From contig SLAE01000195.1 in assembly GCA_007127015.1 (NCBI GenBank), positions 1-13,966 on the forward strand: a stretch of 13,966 bases of DNA. The letters run 5' to 3'. Under the pieces are notes generated by a model that did not search any database, was not told the DNA's origin, and saw only the letters and a list, made by a program, of their open reading frames with translations. Position numbers and translations under genes: made by a program. Position 1 is the stretch's first letter, and every line of letters begins with the position of its first letter. Below, in pieces: positions 1 through 6,426 of the stretch. Source of the stretch: Desulfonatronospira sp. GTDB taxonomy: Bacteria; Desulfobacterota; Desulfovibrionia; Desulfovibrionales; Desulfonatronovibrionaceae.

Positions 1-20
1 GCCGGAACAGGAGAATCATC

Positions 21-956
21 ATGCAACCTGGTTATATACAGGCTGTTGAGCAGAATGTTCTCAGCCGGAGAATCGACAAGGCCGGGAAGTGGGCTTCAAA
101 CTGCTGTCTATGTCCCAGAAACTGCCGGGTGAACAGGATGGAAGGAGAACTCGGATTCTGCCGGACAGGAGCCCTGGCTCCGGTAGCTTCATATAACCTG
201 CATTTCGGGGAGGAAGATCCTCTGGTGGGAGAACGCGGATCAGGCACGGTTTTCTTCGGTCACTGCAACCTGGGCTGTGTGTTCTGTCAGAACTATGATA
301 TCAGTGACAACCAGAGCAGACATCAGGAAGTCTATCCCAATCAGCTGGGCTTCATCTTCATGGAACTTCAGAAAAAAGGAGCACACAACATCAACCTGGT
401 AACACCCTCGCATGTGGTTCTGTCCATACTGCAGGGGCTGAAGGAAGCCGCCGGTCAGGGTCTGAACATCCCTTTGGTATACAATACCAGCTCTTATGAT
501 GAAGTGCATACTTTGAAGCTCCTGGACGGAATAGTGGATATATATTTGGCTGACTCCAAGTTCTTTCATCCGGAACCGGCCAAGAAATACGCGGATGCTC
601 AGGATTATCCGGAAAAGGCCAGAATGGCCATTATGGAGATGCATCGCCAGGTGGGCCCTTTAAAAACCGATGAAAAAGGCATAGCCAGGAAAGGATTGAT
701 GATCAGGCACCTGGTGATGCCGGACAACCTTGCCGGTTCTAAGGAATGGCTCGAGTTCTTCGCGGACAATCTGAGCAGGGATACGTTTATTAATATCATG
801 GGTCAGTATCGACCGGCAGGATATGCTCATATGTACCCTGAACTTACCGGCAGGGTCAGCGGGGACAGAGTCATGGAGCTTAAGCAGAAAGCCAGGGATC
901 TTGGCCTGGTCAACCTGGATGAAAGAGAATCCGGATTTTTCAAACTGATTTACTGA
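21..956 (+). CDS. Radical SAM protein, PflX/PflA-activase-like (COG1313 type)
   Basis: This 311-aa protein carries the radical SAM signature CX3CX2C at C82, C86 and C89 (CNLGCVFCQN). That motif binds the 4Fe-4S cluster that cleaves S-adenosylmethionine. It follows a GSGTVFF strand typical of the PflX branch, which resembles pyruvate formate-lyase activating enzymes. The N-terminus adds another cysteine set (C28, C31, C35, C47; CX2CX3CX11C), which could hold a second metal site. The length fits the family. The ATG at 21 is preceded by AGGAG at 9-13 with 7-nt spacing, so the gene appears complete. No signal peptide or membrane segment is seen, so it is probably cytoplasmic. It converges on rimI after 66 bp. 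The substrate of this branch is not established, and no glycyl radical enzyme lies in the window, so the activase role is a family-level guess. The radical SAM assignment itself is firm. Confidence 0.88.
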   Translation: MQPGYIQAVEQNVLSRRIDKAGKWASNCCLCPRNCRVNRMEGELGFCRTGALAPVASYNLHFGEEDPLVGERGSGTVFFGHCNLGCVFCQNYDISDNQSRHQEVYPNQLGFIFMELQKKGAHNINLVTPSHVVLSILQGLKEAAGQGLNIPLVYNTSSYDEVHTLKLLDGIVDIYLADSKFFHPEPAKKYADAQDYPEKARMAIMEMHRQVGPLKTDEKGIARKGLMIRHLVMPDNLAGSKEWLEFFADNLSRDTFINIMGQYRPAGYAHMYPELTGRVSGDRVMELKQKARDLGLVNLDERESGFFKLIY

Positions 957-973
957 CAAAAAGTACAGACAAA

Positions 974-1018
974 CTGCTGAAACACGGACTAGAGTCCAGA
1001 TTTAATCGAAAGCAGCAG
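974..1018. other. Nested inverted repeat between convergent genes
   Basis: CTGCTG at 974-979 pairs with CAGCAG at 1013-1018. Inside it, GGACT (986-990) pairs with AGTCC (993-997). The structure lies between the convergent radical SAM gene and rimI. Neither strand has a U-run directly after the stem, so it is at best a weak terminator or mRNA-end structure. Confidence 0.25.
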
Positions 1019-1022
1019 ACAG

Positions 1023-1481
1023 CTATCCTTCTTTAATCAGTTTGAGCTCATAAATGAGGGCGTCTTCTTTTGTTTCCGGATAATAATCCGTGCGCCTGCC
1101 CGCCAGGTTGAAACCCAGGCTCTGATAAAGATTGATGGCGGCCTTGTTGGAGACGCGCACCTCCAGAAATATCCTGCTGATTCCATTTTTTCGGCAATAG
1201 TCTATAAAAAAATTCAGAAGCTTTCTGGCCCTGCCCCTGCGTCTGGCCTCAGGCAGCACCCCCAGATTCAATATTTCAGCCTCATCCGGAACATGCATAA
1301 AGGATAGATAACCTATAAGGCCTTCAGTCTTTGTAAGGGCAATTGCCTTGAAATTCTTACCGGACAACAGCTGGCGAAATTCTTCCCTGCCCCAGGAGTG
1401 GAAGAAACATGACCGCTCCAGGGACTCCAGTTCTTCAGCGCGCTCCGGTGTAAGAAAAACGATCCGCTCATCATCGTTCAC
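1023..1481 (-). CDS. rimI: Ribosomal protein S18-alanine N-acetyltransferase-like GNAT (RimI)
   Basis: This 152-aa single-domain GNAT protein has the usual RimI length. The acetyl-CoA pyrophosphate loop is RRRGRARKLL (residues 80-89). The C-terminal part, LEVRVSN...AINLYQSLGF (106-124), is the RimI signature. E107 and Y119 match the spacing of the catalytic Glu and Tyr known in Salmonella RimI. Family members acetylate the N-terminal alanine of ribosomal protein S18 and sometimes other protein N-termini. The start is GTG at 1479-1481, preceded on the minus strand by CTGGAG at good spacing. The nearby ATG at 1481-1483 is out of frame. The first loop position usually reads Q/RxxGxG/A; here the second glycine is alanine (RGRA), which the family tolerates. 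A paralogous GNAT with another protein substrate cannot be excluded. Confidence 0.85.
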   Translation of the reverse strand: MNDDERIVFLTPERAEELESLERSCFFHSWGREEFRQLLSGKNFKAIALTKTEGLIGYLSFMHVPDEAEILNLGVLPEARRRGRARKLLNFFIDYCRKNGISRIFLEVRVSNKAAINLYQSLGFNLAGRRTDYYPETKEDALIYELKLIKEG

Positions 1482-1506
1482 ATTAAGACTCCAGAGAGAT
1501 GCCTAA

Positions 1507-2043
1507 ATGTCAGTCAGAAACAAAAAAGAAGACAAAGACGCTGCGCCTGAAGAATTACTGGAGGTGATGGATCCATTAAACCGTCCCCTGGCTGTAATTT
1601 CCAGAACCCAAGTGCATTTTCAGGGACTTTTTCATCGTTCGGTGGCGGTGCTGGCCTATGACGGAAATAAGCGGATCTATCTGAACAAGAGATCAGCAGC
1701 CTGTGTCTTGTATCCTGGAAGATGGACCCTGTCCGCATCAGGCCATGTGCTTCCCGGAGAAGCAGTCGTGGAAGCGGCTCACAGAAGGCTTAAAATAGAA
1801 GTGGGCGCTGTTCCCCGCAGGCTGAAACTTATACATATCATTAAAGGCTGCGGCGAAACGAACTATGAATTCGTCTATCTTTTCAGCGCCGGACAACTCA
1901 TTTTCTCCCCCCGCCCTGATCCTGAGCAGGTTCAGGATTTTGCTTTTTTCGATAAAAAAGATTTGGGGGAGATGGTCTGGGAGTTTCCGGAAAACCTTAC
2001 CCCCAGAGTGGTTTATTTCTGGCGACTGGGTCTGATTTTTTAA
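1507..2043 (+). CDS. Nudix-fold protein, Idi/YfcD-like, with degenerate Nudix box
   Basis: This 178-aa protein has the order of an Idi/YfcD-type Nudix protein: a lead strand ELLEVMDPLNRPL (16-28), LFHRSVAVL (41-49), NKRS (60-63), a box region from G79 to A101, and E121 in NYEFVYLF. The canonical box is GX5EX7REUXEEXGU. Here G79 and E85 are present, but RE reads R93-R94 and EE reads I97-E98, so two expected acidic residues are missing. Isopentenyl diphosphate isomerase (E. coli Idi) also has RR...ELG here, but its catalytic Cys before the box is Ser78 in this protein. The Idi glutamate in ENEVC aligns with E121. Isomerase activity is therefore doubtful, and the substrate is unknown. The ATG at 1507 has only a weak AGAGAG ribosome site. 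It starts 25 bp from divergent rimI and converges on mreB after 33 bp. Confidence 0.75.
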   Translation: MSVRNKKEDKDAAPEELLEVMDPLNRPLAVISRTQVHFQGLFHRSVAVLAYDGNKRIYLNKRSAACVLYPGRWTLSASGHVLPGEAVVEAAHRRLKIEVGAVPRRLKLIHIIKGCGETNYEFVYLFSAGQLIFSPRPDPEQVQDFAFFDKKDLGEMVWEFPENLTPRVVYFWRLGLIF

Positions 2044-2076
2044 ATCCGCTGTTCTTGAAGGCATACTTTCTGCCGG

Positions 2077-3102
2077 TCAATTGATGAACACATAGGAATA
2101 CCTTTCCGGCTGGGCTACCGTCTTGCCTGTCCCCCTTAGCACTGTCGTCAGGGGCTCATCGTCAATTTTCACCTGGACCTTAATCTCATTGGTGATCAGC
2201 TGATCCAGGCCTTTGAGCAGGGCCCCTCCGCCTGCCAGAAGAATTCCGTTTTCCGAGATATCGGAAATCAGATCCGGGGGAGTCTTTTCCATAGCCTGCC
2301 TTACGGCCTGAACAATGACCCGGACAGGCTCCTTAATCGCCTCTCTGACCTGATCATCACTGACCTCGATGGCCTGGGGACTTCCGTCGATTATTCTTTT
2401 GCCAACCACCCGGTATGTGGCCGGCTCAGGCATGGGGTATGCCGAGCCTATGGCCATCTTGATCTTTTCGGCAGTGTTTTCCCCTATGAGCAGCTGATAT
2501 TCATCCTGGACAAACCGCTGGATGGCGTCGTTCATTTCGTCTCCGGCAACTCGCACTGATTCCGAGTATGCAACGGCTGAAAGAGAAATCACCGCCACTT
2601 CAGTGGTCCCTCCTCCAATATCCACCACAAGATTGCCGATAGGTTCCTCGATTTCCATGCCCGCTCCAATGGCCGCGGCCATGGGTTCTTCCACCAGCTT
2701 CACTTCCCTGGCTCCGGACTGCAGTCCGGATTCAATGACTGCTCTTTTCTCCACCTGAGTAATGCCCGTAGGTACGCAGATGACCATTGTCGGCTTGACC
2801 AGACTGAAGCCCTTGATCACCTTTTTAATAAAATAGGTGACCATGGCATTGGTCACTTCAAAATCGGCAATAACTCCGTCTTTTAAAGGCCTTATGGCCA
2901 TTATCCGCTGAGGGGTGCGTCCCAGGAACTCCTTGGCCTCCTTGCCCACGGCCAGCACTTTGCCGTCTCTGGAATCCAGGGCGACAACAGAAGGTTCATT
3001 AAGCACTATGCCCCCTCTGGGAGTGTACATGAGAGTATTTGCCGTGCCCAGATCCATTGCCAGGTTCTGACCGAAATAGGAAAAAAGCTTGGAAAATATC
3101 AT
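2077..3102 (-). CDS. mreB: Rod shape-determining protein MreB (bacterial actin)
   Basis: This 341-aa protein has full MreB length and all actin-fold nucleotide motifs: phosphate-1 loop MDLGTANT (16-23), EEPMAAAIGAG around 138-148, phosphate-2 VVDIGGGTTE (159-168), and adenosine loop GILLAGGGALLKGL near the C-terminus. The N-terminus MIFSKLFSYFG is a short amphipathic stretch of the kind that anchors MreB filaments to the inner membrane. MreB organises the peptidoglycan elongation machinery and sets rod shape. The ATG has GAGG 8 nt upstream. The gene follows the tandem-GAF gene by 31 bp and is probably co-transcribed with it. No mreC or mreD lies downstream: the next gene is the convergent Nudix gene 33 bp away, and no hairpin terminator is visible there. 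Whether this is the main or a second MreB cannot be told from the window. Confidence 0.96.
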   Translation of the reverse strand: MIFSKLFSYFGQNLAMDLGTANTLMYTPRGGIVLNEPSVVALDSRDGKVLAVGKEAKEFLGRTPQRIMAIRPLKDGVIADFEVTNAMVTYFIKKVIKGFSLVKPTMVICVPTGITQVEKRAVIESGLQSGAREVKLVEEPMAAAIGAGMEIEEPIGNLVVDIGGGTTEVAVISLSAVAYSESVRVAGDEMNDAIQRFVQDEYQLLIGENTAEKIKMAIGSAYPMPEPATYRVVGKRIIDGSPQAIEVSDDQVREAIKEPVRVIVQAVRQAMEKTPPDLISDISENGILLAGGGALLKGLDQLITNEIKVQVKIDDEPLTTVLRGTGKTVAQPERYSYVFIN

Positions 3103-3133
3103 CTAGCAAACCTCATGGTTCAAAGGTTATTTT

Positions 3134-4096
3134 TCAATTCTGGTTCGAACGGCTCTTCAGATAAAGGTTTTCCAGAAAGAGTTCAAGATAATCCCCGACC
3201 ATCTGCACGTATCTTTTAAGTTCTTCGTCCAGGGACAAGGCCTGCGTATCGGCCAGGACCAGGATGCCCCTGGTTTTTTTGTGTACTACCAGGGGCAGGC
3301 AGATGACCGCTTTGAACTGCACCGTGGAAATTTCCTTTCCAAAAAGAGGCAGGTCTGTGGGCCTGTTTTCCAGACCGGAAAAAACGGGAGAACCGTGCTT
3401 GAACACCCAGCCAAGCAGTCCTGAATCAATACTGAACTTATGTTCTTCCAGGTTGACACGGGGCAGGGCGTCAGGATCAAGTCCTTCCAGAAAGTATCCC
3501 TGTCCCAGCTCATCTCTGACCGCCATGAAGCAGAATCCGAATCCCGTGGACTGGTTAAGGATCTGCAGCAGCTGCTCCAGAAAAGACCTCCACCTGGGCA
3601 CCTTTTGTCTTAGTTCGTAAATAATGCTCAGGTACTGATAGTAGGTACCGACTTTTAAGCTGTGGTCCGCCTGCAGAAACCCCCGGCGGATATCATCGAT
3701 GAGCTGGGCAAACTGATAAAGGATCTTCTGGTCCTTGTCACTGAAAGAATAAGTTTTCTTGCTGTCCACGCATAGAACTCCGGTCTCGCCGGGAAGTGGA
3801 CAGCCCATGAAAGCTTTGATTTTGGATTCTTTTTCCCGGGGATAATATCCCAGACATCCTTCATCGCGATCAAAGTTGTTAATGAGTAATGGTTTATGGT
3901 TTTTGATGATCCATCCGACCAGACCGGTTCCAGGTCTGATCTGTGTACCTGGATGAACCGCACTGCCCAGACTGAAGCTGGAGGCAAGTATGCAGTCATT
4001 ATTACCTTCTTTCTGCAGAAAAAGAACTGCCGTGTAGCCGTCGAACACGCTGCAGATGAGGCCCAGAATTCGGTGCAACCAGTTTTCTTTGTTCAT
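3134..4096 (-). CDS. Tandem GAF-domain protein without output domain
   Basis: This 320-aa protein appears to be two GAF domains in a row, at about residues 5-145 and 160-315. Each has the characteristic segment before helix 3: PGTGLVGWIIKNHKPLLINN (55-74) and DSGLLGWVFKHGSPVFS (224-240). Each also has a GxLCV/GILVLADT strand near its end (105-110, 276-284). GAF domains bind small ligands such as cyclic nucleotides or chromophores, or mediate dimerisation. No kinase, GGDEF, HD or helix-turn-helix output domain is present, so any signal must be passed to a partner protein. Cysteines occur in both halves (C15, C35, C81, C99, C109; C189, C266), but no known redox motif is evident. It lies 31 bp upstream of mreB, suggesting a joint transcript. 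The ATG at 4096 lacks a clear Shine-Dalgarno sequence. A perfect palindrome lies 16 bp upstream of the start. Confidence 0.8.
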   Translation of the reverse strand: MNKENWLHRILGLICSVFDGYTAVLFLQKEGNNDCILASSFSLGSAVHPGTQIRPGTGLVGWIIKNHKPLLINNFDRDEGCLGYYPREKESKIKAFMGCPLPGETGVLCVDSKKTYSFSDKDQKILYQFAQLIDDIRRGFLQADHSLKVGTYYQYLSIIYELRQKVPRWRSFLEQLLQILNQSTGFGFCFMAVRDELGQGYFLEGLDPDALPRVNLEEHKFSIDSGLLGWVFKHGSPVFSGLENRPTDLPLFGKEISTVQFKAVICLPLVVHKKTRGILVLADTQALSLDEELKRYVQMVGDYLELFLENLYLKSRSNQN

Positions 4097-4111
4097 GGTG
4101 AATTCATAGCT

Positions 4112-4130
4112 TCAAATCAAGATGATTTGA
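4112..4130. promoter_or_regulatory. Perfect 8-bp inverted repeat, operator-like
   Basis: TCAAATCA (4112-4119) and TGATTTGA (4123-4130) are perfect reverse complements separated by AGA. The 19-bp palindrome ends 16 bp upstream of the GAF-gene ATG, in its leader. It has the size of a dimeric repressor operator. It could also form a short hairpin in the mRNA leader. No regulator is identified. Confidence 0.45.
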
Positions 4131-4269
4131 TCGAAATTCAGCTGGTTTACTTGAAAACATACAATACCATCACAGACATGAAACTGAAATTCTCCCGGTC
4201 CTTGTGATAAAACTACAAAGGAAACTGCGGAATGCTTGCTTTAGTGAACCATGCCTGTTTATTGCGCTG

Positions 4270-4292
4270 TTGACAACAAGTTTATCAACTTG
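4270..4292. promoter_or_regulatory. TTGACA box adjoining a perfect 6-bp inverted repeat
   Basis: TTGACA at 4270-4275 matches the sigma-70 -35 consensus on the plus strand. Directly after it, CAAGTT (4277-4282) and AACTTG (4287-4292) form a perfect inverted repeat around TATC. The spacer region where a repressor would sit is thus palindromic. The -10 element is poor: candidates near 4290-4297 are not close to TATAAT, so the promoter assignment is weak. Confidence 0.3.
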
Positions 4293-4383
4293 AATTCTGC
4301 AAGTGCGGGATTAAAAGCATAAACATTCAGCCTGTTAATTGATTATTAATAAAACGGCAATTTAAACCGGGATCATTCATTGA

Positions 4384-4431
4384 TTTTTTTTTAAAAAAAA
4401 ATTATGTAAACAATAAAATCCAAAATATGAT
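4384..4431 (+). promoter_or_regulatory. Possible UP-element promoter of the 574-aa gene
   Basis: A T9A9 run (4384-4401) lies just before TTATGT (4402-4407) and TATGAT (4426-4431), which are separated by 18 bp. TATGAT is one base from the -10 consensus. The -35 element is poor, but an A/T tract in this position can act as an UP element for RNA polymerase alpha subunits. The leader to the ATG at 4521 would be about 80 nt. Confidence 0.3.
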
Positions 4432-4520
4432 TTTGTAAATGTTTCAGCTTCCAGGAATCATGCTTCATTTTTTAAGCCCTGAGATTTCTGGCAGTCGCTG
4501 TTCCGGCTTAAGGGAGATTA

Positions 4521-6245
4521 ATGCGTAACTGGGATGACTTTTTTCTGGAAGACGATGCCTACGACTGGCAAAATAAACCCATTCCCATTCCCAGATTCAA
4601 GCTGAACACCCTGTCCAGTCTGAAAAAATTTCTGGACATGGTCCACATCCGCAAATGCCTGATCAAACCATATCTGGAAGATGTTAATTATCCCCTGGTG
4701 GAACCCAGAGAACTGCTGCCTTCTTTTGAATCAGATCTTTATGAATATGAAAATCTTCCCGGATTCAGCCTGGTGGCCTTTGCGCGTCCCATCGACTACT
4801 TCAATGAAATTTTTCAGTTTGACATACTGCATGCTCAAAATGAAATCATAACCACCCAGGCCGGAGAAGCCAGCCCCCTTCCTGATGCCATCCAGCACAA
4901 CAATCTGGCTGTTTTTCTAAGCAGACTTCCCAGAATACTCCAGGACAAATTTGTGGAGCTGATGTATAAAGAGGAAATTTACGACCTGCGTAACTATTCC
5001 AGAGTTCTTGACTTCATCTTGAATATGGACCGAGGACATGTCCTGAGCCTGGACAGCAGGAATGAATTTTATCTTTCTGGGATATACGCGTCTTTTCCTT
5101 CCAACCTGGATACCGAGCTCAAAAGATTCGGACTTAAGGTCAAAAAATTCAGGCCCAATGACAACCTTAGATATGAACTGAACCGCAGCTTTGTGTACCA
5201 GTTTCTTATGGAACTTTACGGCTATCCCGTTGTTTCCGAAAGAAGGACTTCAGCTGCACTTTTTTCCAGAAAACTGTTCAAGATGGGCGAAAAATTTCTT
5301 GTCCGCGCTCTTGGTCAAACCGACAGAACCATTACTACACTATATAATACCGGTGACTCCAGGTTCTTTCCGTCTCTGGAAAAACTGGCTCTGGTCAAGG
5401 TGGAAACCAAAAAAAAGGATGCCTTGAAATTTCTGAAAAGGAACGGATTCCTCATCGATGAAGTCAGGCAGGCGGTCATTCTCAGGGTCAAATACAGGCA
5501 GCACCAGTACGATCCGGAAAACATCCGTGAAGAGAGGGCTCTGTCTGTTCTGCGCCAGGAACTGATTCATCCCTTAAGCGGAGAAATATGTTCACACCTG
5601 AATATCATCAAGGATACTTTTTACATGACACTCAAGTTGAATGACATTGTAAAAGGGGAATTCAACGGACGGGTCAAATACAAGCGCGAAATTGTCGAAA
5701 ACACTGATACACATGAAAAAAGACTCAAATTTCTTTATGCCTGGCTAAGCAAACATCAAAGAAGAATCATCGGCTACTCCGGGGAATTCTACTCCGGTGT
5801 AACCAAGGTTCTGGACAATTACCTGCTCAACCCCGAATACTACGAGGAGTTCAGCAGGCTGAACCGTCTGTATCAGGAAGTCTGGAATAAATACGGCTAT
5901 ATCAGGCAGGCCAGAAAGATCTGCATACTTCAGGATGCCCAGGAGGACAGGTACAAAAACAACAGAATCAACTACCTGCACATGCTGGAACTGTTCAACC
6001 AGATTCTAAAAGAGCTCAAATTCGAGATGGGCCAGTATTTCCCGGAGATTATAAATAGAGCCATCTCTACTGTGGAAAAAGTTGCTAATGATCCATATCT
6101 GCAGAGAAACTACCTGGGCAAAAAGGACAAAGAACTGACTGCTTACGGGAAGAAAATAAAAAAAGAATATTCCCGCATGATATCCCTTTTAGATGAACTT
6201 AAAGGCATCAGCAGGGTCAAGCGGGAAAAGATTTTCAGCAATTGA
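4521..6245 (+). CDS. Hypothetical 574-aa protein of unknown family
   Basis: I do not recognise this protein. The ATG at 4521 follows a strong AGGGAG site, so the start is well supported. There is no signal peptide and no hydrophobic segment long enough to cross a membrane, so it is probably cytoplasmic. The N-terminus is acidic and aromatic (WDDFFLEDD, residues 4-12), followed by proline-rich IPIPRF. The rest is rich in Lys, Arg, Glu, Tyr and Phe and looks mostly helical. The C-terminal 40 residues are strongly basic (KKDKELTAYGKKIKKEYSR). No Walker, zinc-ribbon, helix-turn-helix or catalytic triad motif is apparent. It is a single-gene unit: divergent from GAF-mreB across a 424-bp regulatory-looking gap, and closed by a long-stem terminator. 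Regular codon use and good signals argue it is real. No function can be assigned. Confidence 0.85.
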   Translation: MRNWDDFFLEDDAYDWQNKPIPIPRFKLNTLSSLKKFLDMVHIRKCLIKPYLEDVNYPLVEPRELLPSFESDLYEYENLPGFSLVAFARPIDYFNEIFQFDILHAQNEIITTQAGEASPLPDAIQHNNLAVFLSRLPRILQDKFVELMYKEEIYDLRNYSRVLDFILNMDRGHVLSLDSRNEFYLSGIYASFPSNLDTELKRFGLKVKKFRPNDNLRYELNRSFVYQFLMELYGYPVVSERRTSAALFSRKLFKMGEKFLVRALGQTDRTITTLYNTGDSRFFPSLEKLALVKVETKKKDALKFLKRNGFLIDEVRQAVILRVKYRQHQYDPENIREERALSVLRQELIHPLSGEICSHLNIIKDTFYMTLKLNDIVKGEFNGRVKYKREIVENTDTHEKRLKFLYAWLSKHQRRIIGYSGEFYSGVTKVLDNYLLNPEYYEEFSRLNRLYQEVWNKYGYIRQARKICILQDAQEDRYKNNRINYLHMLELFNQILKELKFEMGQYFPEIINRAISTVEKVANDPYLQRNYLGKKDKELTAYGKKIKKEYSRMISLLDELKGISRVKREKIFSN

Positions 6246-6246
6246 C

Positions 6247-6331
6247 CCGGCACCCATTTTCTGCAGCTGTCTTTTCTATATAAAAAGTAACTAATGAATT
6301 TCAGAAAATGGGTGCCGGACGGTTTTATTTT
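6247..6331 (+). terminator. Long-stem terminator-like structure after the 574-aa gene
   Basis: CCGGCACCCATTTTCTG (6247-6263) is perfectly complementary to CAGAAAATGGGTGCCGG (6302-6318), giving a 17-bp stem. Plus-strand T-rich sequence GGTTTTATTTTA follows at 6321-6332. The stem begins 2 bp after the stop codon. The 38-nt loop is unusually large for an intrinsic terminator and contains a small CTTTT/AAAAG hairpin. It probably ends or protects the 3' end of the orphan mRNA. Confidence 0.6.
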
Positions 6332-6354
6332 AAACTAAAGCGGGCCATGCCCGC
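6332..6354 (-). terminator. metK: Intrinsic terminator of the sahR-ahcY-metK operon
   Basis: On the minus strand GCGGGC-ATG-GCCCGC (6354-6340) is a perfect 6-bp GC stem with a 3-nt loop. It is followed by TTTAGTTT. It lies 73 bp after the metK stop codon. The U-run is interrupted, so termination may be partial. On the plus strand the same stem is followed by AACCC and would not terminate. Confidence 0.55.
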
Positions 6355-6374
6355 AACCCAAAAACATTTTTCAT

Positions 6375-6398
6375 GCAAAGGCGCGAAGCTCGCCAAGG
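6375..6398. repeat. Possible GCAAAGGCGCGAAG-type intergenic repeat fragment
   Basis: The stretch after metK begins GCAAAGGCGCGAAG and ends CGCCAAGG. It resembles the short 'GCAAAGACGCGAAG...CGCCAAGG' sequences that recur between genes in many bacteria. Only one copy is in the window, so the repeat nature cannot be shown here. Confidence 0.25.
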
Positions 6399-6426
6399 AA
6401 GACTGGATAGTTTCATGAGTAAGTCA

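Larger units (their letters stand above)
4097..4520. other. AT-rich divergent intergenic region (424 bp)
   Basis: This is the longest gap without a recognisable gene, between the GAF-mreB unit (-) and the 574-aa gene (+). It is clearly richer in A and T than the flanking genes, most of all at 4320-4440. It contains perfect inverted repeats at 4112-4130 and 4277-4292, a TTGACA hexamer at 4270-4275, a T9A9 tract at 4384-4401, and a smaller repeat TTAAT/ATTAA at 4335-4349. I see no tRNA, no known riboswitch and no convincing small coding region. It probably holds the promoters of both flanking units. Confidence 0.7.

Noticed and set aside
3896..4207. 103-codon open frame on + spanning the GAF gene start and leader
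   Set aside because: It is mostly antisense to the GAF gene, has no recognisable protein features and no good ribosome site.
4097..4520. Origin-like or attachment site in the AT-rich gap
   Set aside because: No cluster of DnaA boxes, iterons, integrase gene or direct-repeat pair is seen.
6247..6318. Miniature transposable element
   Set aside because: Perfect inverted ends are present, but flanking sequences (ATTGAC and ACGGTT) show no target duplication, and only one copy is visible; a terminator role is simpler.
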